NCBI RefSeq assembly: GCF_001904745.1
Contig: NZ_MRCD01000056.1
Span: forward strand, 1-58,880
Source of the DNA: Calothrix sp. HK-06
Lineage (GTDB): Bacteria > Cyanobacteriota > Cyanobacteriia > Cyanobacteriales > Nostocaceae
Length of the DNA: 58,880 bases
Direction: 5' to 3'
Numbering within the stretch: the first letter of the stretch is position 1; every line of letters starts with the position of its first letter. A program made the position numbers and the translations under genes. Under the pieces are notes generated by a model. It saw nothing but the letters and a program-made list of their open reading frames with translations. It searched no databases and was not told the DNA's origin. Positions 10,338-19,383 of the stretch are shown here, piece after piece.

Positions 10338-10874
10338 ATGAACATCATTACTACTCCAATTGCCAATAACACTTTGACTATTGCATCGTTTCTGACAGGC
10401 GCCACACTCAGCAGCATCTTGATCGGTTGGTTGATAAAAACCAAGAGTTTACCGCTCAAAACGATGATGGCATATAGTGAGGGACAATTGCGGTTTATAC
10501 GGGTTTGGGTGAAAATAGCTTTAGTTATTGGAGTAATTGTTCCACTTGTACTGTTAATAACTTCATGGTCGAATTCTATCGTTCGCCAATTTCTGGTCAG
10601 CTATATTGTAGTGGTTGTAGTTCAATTGGTCTGTGAAGTTGGTTTTAGCCGTTGGCTTGTCAAAAGTGTTGTTGTTGTTATTGGAACTATTTACACCATT
10701 TTTCGCTTGTGGCAAGTTTGGGAAGGATTGCACTTAACTTCTTATAGTCAACCTGAGCTAGGTTTGTTATGGCTAGTTATGTTGTTCTGGGTGGCTAATA
10801 TAATAATGCTAATTTTCATGGCGATACCCAGTATTCTTCCAGACAAGAATGAAAATCAACCTTTTTCGCCTTGA
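10338..10874 (+). CDS. Hypothetical five-helix membrane protein
   Basis: About 178 residues, mostly hydrophobic. Predicted transmembrane stretches include FLTGATLSSILIGWLI, IALVIGVIVPLVLLI, FLVSYIVVVVVQLV, VVVVIGTIYTIF and LLWLVMLFWVANIIMLIF. The ATG at 10338 has a good GAAGG site and is preferred over a TTG at 10293. I do not recognise a family; no charged catalytic motif is visible. Confidence 0.6.
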   Translation: MNIITTPIANNTLTIASFLTGATLSSILIGWLIKTKSLPLKTMMAYSEGQLRFIRVWVKIALVIGVIVPLVLLITSWSNSIVRQFLVSYIVVVVVQLVCEVGFSRWLVKSVVVVIGTIYTIFRLWQVWEGLHLTSYSQPELGLLWLVMLFWVANIIMLIFMAIPSILPDKNENQPFSP

Positions 10875-11320
10875 ATATTGTTAAAGGTAAATATCAGGTA
10901 AGATACCTATGAAGAAATCGGAATACTGTTCCGAGATACAGTTGCACTTTTATTGTAGTTATTTTGCACTATATATGATATCGGTGCCCTGAATAACTAC
11001 AAAAAGTTTGCCAACTACAGAATTCTAACTACACCAACAAAAAATAGGCGCCTTCCGATATTGGGGTTACAACTACAAAATCATTACCATTACCAGCACA
11101 GGAAAGTTAAAATCATTCACCCCACAGCTTTGACGCTTATAGTAAAACAGGCGCCACCCACCAACACATGCAATTCCAATTAAAGGCGGGGAAATATCCC
11201 AACCACATAGATTCCCCTAACATCTATTTAGAATTACTGTTTTTAAGTTGTACAAATGTTGGTGCCAATCGATTGTTCTCGTTAAATTGGCGCGCTCTAA
11301 TAAATAAGTAGTAAAAGCCT
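10875..11320. other. Intergenic region, about 445 bp
   Basis: No gene seen. AT-rich host-like DNA with two GGCGCC sites, ending where the GC-rich hydrolase gene begins. Confidence 0.4.
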
Positions 11321-12031
11321 TCAGTCGGTGCGAAGTACTTCAATAAGATGTTTGCTAACAAGGTCGGGTCGGGATAGGAACGGGTGGTGACCAGTATGCA
11401 GGTCGATTGAGCGCTTCGCCCTGGCGGCATGGAAGCGTTGTAGGGCTTCTGAGGTGCTGCGGTCTTCTGTGCAAACGAGGTACGTCGAGGGTCTGCCCTG
11501 CCATGCCGCCTTGGTCGTCTTAGTCCCGAAGGCGCGTACAGACTGCGCGGTCAGGCGCTCCCACGCCCCGGCTTGAGTTTGTTCGTCTGTCAAGTCCTGC
11601 CAGAAGCGGTCGCCGAGTGAGGAGGCGGTGTAGCCGGCAAGGCGAACCGTGCCATCGTCGTTCGGCGCAAAAGAAACCGGGTCTTGTTCGCCGCTCATGA
11701 TGTCGGCTTGCGACTGCCCGATGTCTGGCAGGTACGAGGTGATGTAGACCAGATGACGAGCGGCTGGGTGGTCGGCGCCTTCCGCGATGACCGTGCCGCC
11801 GTAGGAGTGCCCGACAACGATGGCAGAGTCCACATCGTCGAGCGCCCTTGCAAGCGCCTGGGCATCTTCAAGCAAGCCGGCGGTACCGGGTGGAGCTAAC
11901 TCTCCGCAGGATGGCAACTCGACCGCGCGGCTCACAACACCAGTCTGCTCATGAATTTGCTCGGCAACCCGCCGCCACCACCAGGCGCCGTCGCGGACGA
12001 GTGCGCCATGCACAAACAGTATCTCCAGCAT
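11321..12031 (-). CDS. Alpha/beta hydrolase, probably acquired
   Basis: About 236 residues with an alpha/beta-hydrolase fold: the oxyanion strand ILFVHGALVRDG, nucleophile elbow VVGHSYGGT (Ser) and C-terminal TGHHPFLSRPD holding the catalytic His. The substrate is unknown; the sequence resembles small esterases common in actinobacteria and proteobacteria. Base composition is strikingly different: two lines I counted (11521-11580 and 11821-11880) are 67% and 63% GC, against roughly 40% around. Codons are GC-rich throughout. I take this as recent transfer. The ATG at 12031 is preferred over the TTG at 12049. Confidence 0.85.
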   Translation of the reverse strand: MLEILFVHGALVRDGAWWWRRVAEQIHEQTGVVSRAVELPSCGELAPPGTAGLLEDAQALARALDDVDSAIVVGHSYGGTVIAEGADHPAARHLVYITSYLPDIGQSQADIMSGEQDPVSFAPNDDGTVRLAGYTASSLGDRFWQDLTDEQTQAGAWERLTAQSVRAFGTKTTKAAWQGRPSTYLVCTEDRSTSEALQRFHAARAKRSIDLHTGHHPFLSRPDLVSKHLIEVLRTD

Positions 12032-12242
12032 TTTCGTGTTTCCATTCAACTAATTTCCCACAAGAACAAGTGGGGAGGCATCTTGATCTAACCCCAGATT
12101 TGGCTTACTGTCCAGACCTTGTTTGCAAAACATAGCCGATTAAAGCCGATGAACTGCTGTAATAACAGTGGTGCCGTTTTTCATTGCTCATTGCATCCTG
12201 AACTCATATTCTTATAATTAAAGTAAGAGGCGCCAACGACTG

Positions 12243-12988
12243 TTAAACACTTTTAGTTTTCTTGTTCAATATCCTTATTGCACAAAAAGACAATAAAGCA
12301 AGTAAACTAAGCGTTAAAGATGGTTCGGGTACAGGAATAACTTTCCTATCAGTATAAATAATTCCAATTGGGCGTAAAAGTTTATCGTTAGTTGGCACAA
12401 ACACCGAACCGCTATTACCTTGCGATGGTAATGGTTTACCAAGTAGCGCATCATAACGTAGAATGGCACCAAGGTTTCTGCTGTTCGCTGTATTATCAAA
12501 CCCAACACTGTAAAGGATGTTATTATTATCTAACGTTAAACTACCAATGAAGTTATTAGAAGGTACGCTATCAGTGTAGTTAGTAGATAAAGTATCAATT
12601 AAAGCTCCTGTTTTCGAGTCGTAACGTCTAATATCATTTGCAAAATCGCTCACAAACAAATCATCACCAGCACCAAAAGCTAACCCTAAAAAACTAACAA
12701 AACCAAAACTGTCAGGTGATGGTGCTGGTTGGTCTACAAATACGGAAGATGTTTTTGTCGCGACATCAAAGCGTAATACTTGAGAAGGTAAACCAAAGCT
12801 AAAATCTGGTTTTCCATCTACTGCCACGCTACCTTGAGTTGTAACGTAGAGATTTCCATCAGAATCAAATAATAAACCGTTAGGACCATTTAATCCCCCA
12901 GCTTTACCATTACCTTGTGCGAACACATCAATAAAGGCGCCTGTTTTACCGTCGTAGCGTAAAATTTGGTCTGTTAGAAAACTACTCA
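12243..12988 (-). pseudogene. 3' part of PEP-CTERM beta-propeller gene, interrupted by an IS
   Basis: Encodes about 245 residues of NHL-like propeller repeats (GLLFDSDGNLYVTT, DQILRYDGKTGAFIDVF, RYDSKTGALIDTL) and ends VPVPEPSLTLSLLALLSF plus basic residues, a PEP-CTERM surface-sorting signal. The N-terminal part lies at 14127-14499 on the other side of a 1.1-kb insertion. Removing the insertion and one copy of a 3-bp TGA duplication joins the halves in frame as NLYVSSFLTDQ, matching the GNFYVSSG repeat of the same protein. The apparent ATG at 12989 arises at the junction and is probably not a real start. Confidence 0.85.
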
Positions 12989-14126
12989 TACCATTTCACG
13001 AAAAGCCTGATACAAATAAAGCCTCTAAAATAAAATCCCATCCAGCAATAGATTGTATTTGAGAAGTAGTAAATTTATCTAGCTGTTTCCAGACAGTTTC
13101 TTTTAACTCATCTAATGTTTGGAAGCATTCCCATTTTAATGCTTTTTTAATTTCCTTCCAAAACCTCTCTATTGGATTAACCTCTGGTGTATACGGAGGT
13201 TGAAATAAAAGAATGATATTTTCTGGTACTTGCAGATACTTGCTAAAATGAAAAGCCCCGTTATCAACTTGTATTATATGTATATCTTCTGGGTATAATC
13301 TAGATAAATTGTCTAAGAATATTCCTCTTCAAAGTGCATCTAAATGTGAGAATTCAAGCGTAAAAATCTCCCCTGTTAAGGGTTCTATTACCCCATATAT
13401 ATAGAAGTTATCTCTCTTCCATTGTGTATAGCCATATGGTTTTACACCTTTACGTGTAATTAATCTTCCCGTGACAGTCTGGAGTCCAAATCTAGTTTCC
13501 GAACCACACCAGTAACGTATTTTACGATGTTGTTCGCTGGGTAATATTAAATACTTATTTATTACCCCTAGCATTGAAGGAAGTTTTTTTTAAAGTTCTC
13601 TTCCGCACTTTTATCTTGTTTAAGACTACGTGGACGGGGTGCCTTTAATTTCGCTTTCAACTTATAATGTACTACTTCATGCACAACTTTATACGAGGCT
13701 TCGATACCAAACTCTGCTAAAAGCCAAGTACGGACTTCCTCGTAACTTTTGAATCCTTCTGGGTCAGACAGTTCTTTTTCAATTTGTGAGCGCACATCAA
13801 GTGGTATCTTTTTTGGTCGCCCTGGACTCTTCTTCTCTAAAAGTATATTATTTAAACCTGACTCTCTATATGCTTTTAACCATCTTTGTATAGTTACACG
13901 TCCTCGTCCTAGTACAGCAGCTAGATGTTGTACTGTTTTTACTTGCTGTGTTTTAAGTAAGTATAAAGCTTGAACTCGTTCTTTACCTGACACCGTTTTT
14001 TGCTTCCTCAGTAGTTCAAGAAGCTCTTCAAGTGTTTCATTTATCTCTAATTTAATAACCCGACTCATTGTTTTTAACCAGTAATGCACCTTCTCTCAAA
14101 TGTATCACAATTTTAGTGAAATGGTA
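12989..14126 (-). mobile_element. IS630-like insertion sequence, 1138 bp
   Basis: Ends are inverted repeats starting TACCATTTCAC (12989-12999) and GTGAAATGGTA (14116-14126), with matching further in (AAAA, then TGATACA). The flanking trinucleotide is TCA on both sides (12986-12988, 14127-14129). The element carries one transposase gene with a poly-A frameshift and an internal stop. It interrupts a propeller gene. IS630 elements normally duplicate TA; here a 3-bp duplication restores the host frame better. Confidence 0.85.
12996..14089 (-). pseudogene. IS630-family transposase, frameshifted and with an in-frame TGA
   Basis: The first frame (13568-14089) encodes a helix-turn-helix region (TVQHLAAVLGRGRVTIQRWL, then GRPKKIP). 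A run of eight A on the coding strand (around 13590) allows a -1 shift into the second frame, reading FKKKLPSMLGVINKY, as in IS630 elements that use programmed frameshifting. The DDE domain follows (YWCGSETRFGLQT, IIQVDNGAFHF, PPYTPEVNPIERFWKEIKK). An in-frame TGA at about 13326-13328 splits it (HLDAL stop RGIFLDNLSR). The shift may be natural; the TGA suggests an inactive copy. The end of the frame lies inside the terminal repeat. Confidence 0.85.
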
Positions 14127-14499
14127 TCACATAAAGATTTCCGTCAGGGCTAAATGCCTTACCATAAGGGCGAATCAACCCACCACCAGTTGCAAAAGTA
14201 TCAATGAATTTTCCAGTTGTTCCGTCGTATCGAAGAATCGCAGAATTTTCCTTAGCGTCTCCACTCGACACATAAAAGTTACCATCTGGACCAAATAACA
14301 AACTATCCGGCGCCTTCAACCCTCCGCTACCCGGTGTAATAAACTCACCCAAAAAGTTACCGCTTTCTTCATCGAATAATACTACATTGTCACCTCTTGT
14401 ATTTCCGATTAGTAGAGCTGCATTCGCAGTTTCTAGTTCAATACCTAAAGTCAACGTAGTTGCAGTTAATGTAGTTTGGAGCAGAATTTTGCTATTTAT
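14127..14499 (-). pseudogene. 5' part of the interrupted PEP-CTERM propeller gene
   Basis: Encodes the N-terminus of the propeller protein: LLIGNTRGDNVVLFDEESG, then DSLLFGPDGNFYVSSG and ILRYDGTTGKFIDTF. Upstream of a TTG at 14452-14454 the same frame continues with a good signal peptide (NSKILLQTTLTATTLTLGI, then ELETANA as a cleavage region). The codon where a start is expected (14497-14499) is ATA, not ATG. The start may therefore also be mutated, independent of the insertion. Confidence 0.75.
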
Positions 14500-14954
14500 T
14501 ATAGATGTTGTATGGGTGACGCATTAATTAAGTAGAAATACTATAATGACTTTTAGAGGTAAAGTCATTTAAATCCTGCTAAATTCACTGAATCTTGATT
14601 TTACATGTGGCACCACTCAAATTGTTATTGTTCATTACACATCCACAAGCAGCTAGCCTAACTCTGTATTAAAGACAGAAAGCAATTCTTATTTCTGTTT
14701 TCACTTTTATCTAGGTTTGACCTGACCTCTATTATTTCTTGGCGCCGATAACTCCTACATGTCTTAAAAACAGGACTACTGACAATACTGCTCGGTTAAC
14801 GTATGTTCTTACGTGACATGTCACATAAGAACAGGGGTTTCACGTTTCGCAATTGCCTTAACCGAGCAGTACAGTAACCTTTAGTCGCACAGCAAGTATT
14901 ATACATAACAAATGAATATGAAAATCATTCAAATTATCCTTGTAGAATTATTTT
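14500..14954. other. Intergenic region, about 455 bp
   Basis: No gene. It contains the nested palindromic element at 14786-14871 listed separately. Confidence 0.5.
14786..14871. repeat. Nested inverted repeat, 86 bp
   Basis: Outer arms TACTGCTCGGTTAA (14786-14799) and TTAACCGAGCAGTA (14858-14871) match perfectly. An inner near-palindrome at 14805-14832 has arms GTTCTTACGTGAC and GTCACATAAGAAC. Could be a small MITE, a structured RNA or a bidirectional terminator. Confidence 0.65.
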
Positions 14955-15752
14955 ATGGTTAAAGTTGTTACCATCAATATTTTGTTTGACATGGAGTGTT
15001 GGGAGAAAAGAAGCAAACTTCTCGTTGATGAGCTTAAAGTAATAAATGCTGATTTGATAGCATTACAAGAAATTAATATTCAAGAACAAACAGGTCATTG
15101 GTTAGCACAACAACTAAATATGCCTTATATGTACTTGGTTCCTTTCCAAGAACGACCGTATAAACTGGGGCCAGAATATGGAATAGCTATACTGAGTCGC
15201 TATCCGTTTGTTTTACAACAACAGCTTGATTTACATAGTCAAGGGCGCCTAGCTCAATATGTACAAGTTAATATAAATAATCAACCATTGATATTTTGTA
15301 ATGGGCATTATTACTGGCAACCTGGTGCTACTCCTGCACGAATGGAACAATTTAAGTTACTTGTAAATTGGTTAAGTGAGTTATCTTCATTGCCTATAGT
15401 TGCCGTCGGAGACTTTAATGCAACACCCGACACACCAGAGATAGAATTTATACGCGAACATTTTATTTCAGCTTATGCAGCACATCACGGTCAAGAACCT
15501 GAATATACTTGTCCTACACCTTTAATGAAAACTAAAAATAATTTAAATCGCACAATTGGGAGTCGTGTAATTAATATATTAACAAATCGTAATATTTCAC
15601 CGTGGCGGGGAACGCTCGATTATATATTTACTAATCAACATTTACAAGTTCATAACTGTGAACTGATACTTACCAAGTCGGCACCAGATAATCAGCAAAT
15701 TTATCCATCTGACCATTTTGGAATAGTTGCGGAGCTTAAAGTTACCCTATAA
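14955..15752 (+). CDS. Endonuclease/exonuclease/phosphatase family protein
   Basis: 265 residues of the DNase I/APE1-like metal-dependent fold. Landmarks in order are TINILFD (Asn), LIALQEINIQEQ (metal-binding Glu), FCNGHYYWQPG, VAVGDFNATPDTPE (Asp and Asn), TLDYIFTN and YPSDHFGIVAE (catalytic Asp-His). All catalytic residues look intact. Members cleave nucleic acids or phospho-lipids; the substrate cannot be assigned. No signal peptide. A strong hairpin 48 bp after the stop is a likely terminator. Confidence 0.88.
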   Translation: MVKVVTINILFDMECWEKRSKLLVDELKVINADLIALQEINIQEQTGHWLAQQLNMPYMYLVPFQERPYKLGPEYGIAILSRYPFVLQQQLDLHSQGRLAQYVQVNINNQPLIFCNGHYYWQPGATPARMEQFKLLVNWLSELSSLPIVAVGDFNATPDTPEIEFIREHFISAYAAHHGQEPEYTCPTPLMKTKNNLNRTIGSRVINILTNRNISPWRGTLDYIFTNQHLQVHNCELILTKSAPDNQQIYPSDHFGIVAELKVTL

Positions 15753-15799
15753 CTATAATAATTACTTAATAGCTATATAAATAGTAAAAACAGAAACCT

Positions 15800-15835
15800 A
15801 GAAACCGGGTTTGTTTGTTGACAAACCCGGTTTCT
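15800..15835 (+). terminator. Hairpin built from the AGAAACCGGGTTT repeat
   Basis: A 15-bp stem (AGAAACCGGGTTTGT / ACAAACCCGGTTTCT) with a six-base loop, between the endonuclease/phosphatase gene and the aquaporin gene. There is no long T run, so termination is inferred from stem strength and position. The sequence belongs to the interspersed repeat seen at 5161-5226. Confidence 0.55.
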
Positions 15836-15861
15836 TGCTTGGATATTAAAAATATAGCAAC

Positions 15862-16455
15862 ATGAGAAACTCTACAGGCGCCTTGTTAAAACCAGACGTT
15901 AAAGCTGCTTTTGCTGAATTTATAGGAACCTTTTTCCTGACACTAGCTGCATTTTTGGGTGGTACACCTTACGCACCTGGTTTAACGCTTGCAGCATTTA
16001 TCTACGCAGTAGGAAGTATTTCAGGCGCCCACTTAAACCCAGCTATCACTATTGGTCTACTTGTAAATCGAAGTATTACTGCTAGTACAGGTACATTATA
16101 TATTGCGGCGCAAATTCTTGGTGCATTGTTAGCGAGGTCGTTGGGTAACTTAGTCGGTGTTTTGGCGCCGTATTATTTTGCTGCAAACAGCTTGGCAGAA
16201 TTTGTTGGTTTTGGTATTTTGATGCTGACAGTTTTGGCAGTTTATGAAAAGAATGTTCCTACTTCTGGTAGTGGTATAGCTATAGGTGCAGCCTTAACTG
16301 CTGGATTGTTAATTAGTAAAGGAATATTAAATCCAGCAGTAGCAATTGCCATGAATCAAACGCTGTCATCAGCAACTTGGGCTACAGTACTAAGTGGTAT
16401 TGTGTTCACAGTACTATTCAGACTCTTTGTCCACAGACCACAAAAAACAGTATAA
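15862..16455 (+). CDS. Aquaporin / MIP family channel
   Basis: 197 residues, a bit short for the family. It carries both pore NPA boxes: SGAHLNPAITIG (about residues 56-67) and ILNPAVAIAM (about 154-163). Six hydrophobic helices can be traced, with the AEFIGTFFLTLAAF first helix typical of MIP proteins. It should form a water or small-solute channel in the cytoplasmic membrane. After the second NPA the usual Arg is replaced by a different residue (NPAVAIA), so selectivity is uncertain. It starts with ATG at 15862. Confidence 0.9.
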   Translation: MRNSTGALLKPDVKAAFAEFIGTFFLTLAAFLGGTPYAPGLTLAAFIYAVGSISGAHLNPAITIGLLVNRSITASTGTLYIAAQILGALLARSLGNLVGVLAPYYFAANSLAEFVGFGILMLTVLAVYEKNVPTSGSGIAIGAALTAGLLISKGILNPAVAIAMNQTLSSATWATVLSGIVFTVLFRLFVHRPQKTV

Positions 16456-16650
16456 ATGTAGGGTGGGCACTGCTAACCCTGTCAAGGTGAGCATGGGTAC
16501 TAACCATTTATAAGGGTTTTAGCCTTTCACTCATTAAAATTTGAAAGCAAAAAATAATATTTGCGCTCAATTTTATATTTCAGAGTTGGGGGTACAACGT
16601 AAGAATAAGGCTTTTATCTAGTACTGTATTGGTACACCAAGACGCGGGCT

Positions 16651-16669
16651 AGGTGGGCACTGCCCACCT
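16651..16669. terminator. Palindrome between convergent aquaporin and CAAD genes
   Basis: AGGTGGGCACTGCCCACCT is a perfect 9-bp-arm palindrome lying 11 bp past the stop of the minus-strand CAAD gene. A related GTAGGGTGGGCACTGC starts at 16457 after the aquaporin gene. Likely repeat sequence acting as a bidirectional stop. Confidence 0.5.
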
Positions 16670-16679
16670 TACTGTTGGT

Positions 16680-17072
16680 CTAGTTACTACCTAATACTTC
16701 CTTTTTAGTCGAGTCTATATTTTCTGCTAGTTCCTTACGAGCAGAACTATTGAGTAAGTAGCGGTAAACAAACCAACCAGTGTAACCCATCCCTATTAAC
16801 TCAAAAATTGGTTTTACTAAAGGAATGCCATTGATGGCGCCTATAACTGCCAAGCCGACACGTAGTACTACAATGGTGACTACGAGTGCAACAAAGCTGA
16901 GAACAGGAAGTTTATACTCTTGATAGAAGCGATTAACGTTGCTTGGTAGCTCTGCGAGAAAATTAGAAACTTGTTGAGTAATGCGTTGCACTTGACTATC
17001 GAATTGAGAAGTTGCTTCGTTTTGAAGCTTAGTAGCATATTCTTGTTGTTTAGCTTGTTCTTGAGTTTCCAT
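16680..17072 (-). CDS. CAAD-domain membrane protein
   Basis: 130 residues. The C-terminal 90 match the CAAD domain (cyanobacterial aminoacyl-tRNA synthetase appended domain, related to thylakoid CURT1 proteins). It has an amphipathic helix, a first membrane helix (LPVLSFVALVVTIVVLRVGL), the linker GAINGIPLVKPIFELIG and a second helix (GYTGWFVYRYLL), then KELAENIDSTKKEVLG. Stand-alone CAAD proteins sit in the thylakoid membrane and are linked to membrane shape or anchoring. It is followed on the same strand by a broken BON-like gene and sits beside a stress cluster. Confidence 0.85.
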   Translation of the reverse strand: METQEQAKQQEYATKLQNEATSQFDSQVQRITQQVSNFLAELPSNVNRFYQEYKLPVLSFVALVVTIVVLRVGLAVIGAINGIPLVKPIFELIGMGYTGWFVYRYLLNSSARKELAENIDSTKKEVLGSN

Positions 17073-17185
17073 AATTGACTCCTTTGTTCTAGTTTTTGTT
17101 CTAGTTTTCTTTCTACTGTTGGTTATTCACCACCTTAGTCTTAGCACTAGCGACGGTAACTTTCATCTCTACAAATGAGACATTT

Positions 17186-17518
17186 TTAATGAAAACGAGC
17201 TAGGGGGGCAACCTTCCCGAACTGTGAAGAATTTGCAACAGTTTCTGTAACATATACAGTTCCATCTGGGAGCAGCTTCTACTGCCAAGTGACTATTAGG
17301 AAGATTCGCTTCTAATTTTGAGCGTACCTGACTTGCTAAGTCTGTAGGGTTTTTTTTCATCACCACCTACGCAGTTATTTCGCTCTTCGCGCACACGAAT
17401 ATCGGCATTTAAGTAAGTCGAGCGCCTAATTTGATTTTGGGCATCATTTTTAGCTGCATCAGTTGCTTCTCGGTCGGTTATTTTAGTAGTTACATCAGTA
17501 CGGAAATACTTTTTTCAT
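17186..17518 (-). pseudogene. Broken BON-domain-like gene
   Basis: Three reading frames have to be joined. ATG AAA AAA at 17518 is followed in another frame by FRTDVTTKITDREATDAAKN and on to STYLNADIRVREE. After a run of eight A the frame becomes NPTDLASQVRSKLEANLP, and after an extra C it continues GTVYVTETVANSSQFGKVAP. The LASQVRSKLEANLPNSHL to GTVYVTETV pattern resembles a BON domain (periplasmic/membrane-binding, stress-related). The frameshifts make it a pseudogene unless the assembly is faulty. Confidence 0.6.
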
Positions 17519-17967
17519 AGTAACTTCAATATTTAGTTATATTATCAATTTATTTAATTATATCTCCTCATATTTAAGCGAACTTATCATCAATCAATTG
17601 TATGAAACAGTATCTCTCAAAAGTTAGAATATAGTGTTATGTAACATACATTAAACGCTAGAACTTCGTCACAACTATTAATATTTTATTTAGTACTTTA
17701 GTCCTATAATGACTTATCTATAATTGACATAGAATGCTAGAAACTAGTCACAATTTTATAGTTAATCATTATAATAATATCTATAAAACCAGATTTTGAG
17801 AAATTTCATTACCTTACATGCTCATATAAACATCAAATTTAGCAAATATTAATAAATATTAAGAGTGTTTTATACCTGGAGATAAGGGCGTTTCATTCTC
17901 TAGAAAGATGGCTCATAGGTTTTATATATTTAATATTGTTAGTAAATAACCCTAGAGAAAATAACTA
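17519..17967. promoter_or_regulatory. Upstream region of the stress cluster with an imperfect direct repeat
   Basis: About 450 bp of very AT-rich DNA. Two similar blocks occur: CGCTAGAACTTCGTCACAAC from 17656 and TGCTAGAAACTAGTCACAAT from 17735, about 79 bp apart. They could be operator sites for the genes starting at 17968. A TTGACA-like hexamer occurs near 17724. Promoter assignment is inference. Confidence 0.35.
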
Positions 17968-18828
17968 ATGGCACTCCATAAAATTAGCGATTTCGACACA
18001 GACTACCACAACACTATTCAAGGTAAAGACATTAAAGGAATGAGTGTCTACAGCCGAGGCAGTGATGAGAAAATTGGTACAGTCAGTGATATCCTAGTCG
18101 ATGACCAAGGACAGTTCCGTTATCTACTTGTTGATTTAGGCTTTTGGATTTTTGGTAAGAAAGTATTACTTCCACTTGGTCGCGCTCAAGTTGATTCAAT
18201 AGAAGAGCGTGTGTATACTGGGTTAACTAAAAAGCAAGCAGAAGATTTACCTGAATTTAAGGATGATACAGTACTAGACTACGACTACGAAGAGCGAGTA
18301 CGTGGAGTATATCGTACACCACTTGAAGCCTCGGCGCCTCTGGATGCAGTTGGACGTACCACCCCAATTTACGACCGCAATACTTATAACTATAGCCAAG
18401 ATGCTGATTTATACGACACCAGCGTACACGATGATACAACTATTAGACTTTATGAAGAGCGCTTAGTAGCTAACAAACAGCGTCGTAAAGCTGGTGAAGT
18501 TGCAATTGGTAAGCATGTTGAAACAGAAACCGCACGTGTAGCAGTACCAATTGAGAGAGAGCGAGTAGTTATTGAGCGTGTCACCCCCGCAGATGCGGGT
18601 AGAGTAGTTACTGGTGATGTAACAGCATTTCGTGAAGGTGAAGTAGCACATGTAGATATTTACGAAGAAGTTCCTGACATTCGTAAAGAAGCGGTAGTAC
18701 GAGAAGAAGTTCGTGTCCGAAAAGTTGTAGACCACGAAACAGTCGAAGCAACTGAAACAATTCGTCGTGAAGAATTGGATATAGACACCGACGGTAGATC
18801 TGTCGTTAACAAGCAAGACCGCATTTAA
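17968..18828 (+). CDS. PRC-barrel and DUF2382 (YsnF/AvaK-like) stress protein
   Basis: 286 residues. The N-terminal 95 form a PRC-barrel (IKGMSVYSRGSDEKIGTVSD, ILVDDQGQFRYLLVDLG, PLGRAQVD). The C-terminal 130 are DUF2382: IRLYEERLVANKQRRKAGEV, VETETARVAVPIERERVVIE, and a glutamate/valine-rich end EETVRREELDIDTDG-like. Such proteins are abundant stress or akinete-associated proteins in filamentous cyanobacteria (AvaK-type); the biochemical role is unknown. It is first of three stress-type genes on the same strand, with 42 bp to the next. Confidence 0.88.
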   Translation: MALHKISDFDTDYHNTIQGKDIKGMSVYSRGSDEKIGTVSDILVDDQGQFRYLLVDLGFWIFGKKVLLPLGRAQVDSIEERVYTGLTKKQAEDLPEFKDDTVLDYDYEERVRGVYRTPLEASAPLDAVGRTTPIYDRNTYNYSQDADLYDTSVHDDTTIRLYEERLVANKQRRKAGEVAIGKHVETETARVAVPIERERVVIERVTPADAGRVVTGDVTAFREGEVAHVDIYEEVPDIRKEAVVREEVRVRKVVDHETVEATETIRREELDIDTDGRSVVNKQDRI

Positions 18829-18870
18829 TCAAAAAACTTAAAAACTCTTTACATATCAAGGAGGTAAAGC

Positions 18871-19308
18871 GTGAAAATAGTTCAGCATTTTCGTCGCATT
18901 TTAACAGCATTTGCATTAGTGCTACTACTAACAACTACCAGTGCATGTAGCTCAGTACAAGCAAAACAGCCAACATCACAGCTACCAGGTGCAACATATA
19001 GCAATAATTACTCACAGTTAGAGTTGGGTAATACTGCACAAGGTCAAGACTTTGGTAACTGGGTAGTATCAACCGCAAAAGGAATCGTTTCTGACGCTTT
19101 TGTGCGTGATAACAACAAATTAGGTGTTGTAATTACACCTCAAGTTCGTCCTGCAGAAGTAAGACCATTGGCAAAATCTTTAGTACAAGGTTTCCACAAA
19201 AACTTTCCAAATCAGGACTTGACGGTTTTAGTATACGCACCTGATAAAAAGCTGATTTTGACAGCTAAATATGATACTCAGTCAAATCAAATCGCGTACA
19301 ACTCATAA
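18871..19308 (+). CDS. Putative lipoprotein of the stress cluster
   Basis: 145 residues starting with GTG at 18871, supported by an AAGGAGGT site about 6 bp upstream. The N-terminus is a lipoprotein signal (FALVLLLTTTSACSSVQA) with the acylated Cys in TSAC. The mature part has VVSTAKGIVSDAF, LGVVITPQVRPAEVRPLAKS and NFPNQDLTVLVYAPDKKL. No named family recognised. It lies between the DUF2382 gene and a 171-aa gene and is probably co-transcribed with them. Confidence 0.75.
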   Translation: MKIVQHFRRILTAFALVLLLTTTSACSSVQAKQPTSQLPGATYSNNYSQLELGNTAQGQDFGNWVVSTAKGIVSDAFVRDNNKLGVVITPQVRPAEVRPLAKSLVQGFHKNFPNQDLTVLVYAPDKKLILTAKYDTQSNQIAYNS

Positions 19309-19383
19309 AACGATTTTGATTGACTTCAAACCAAATAAGAAGCTAGTTGACTTTAAATCAAATTTCAATGAAGGGAGAAACAA

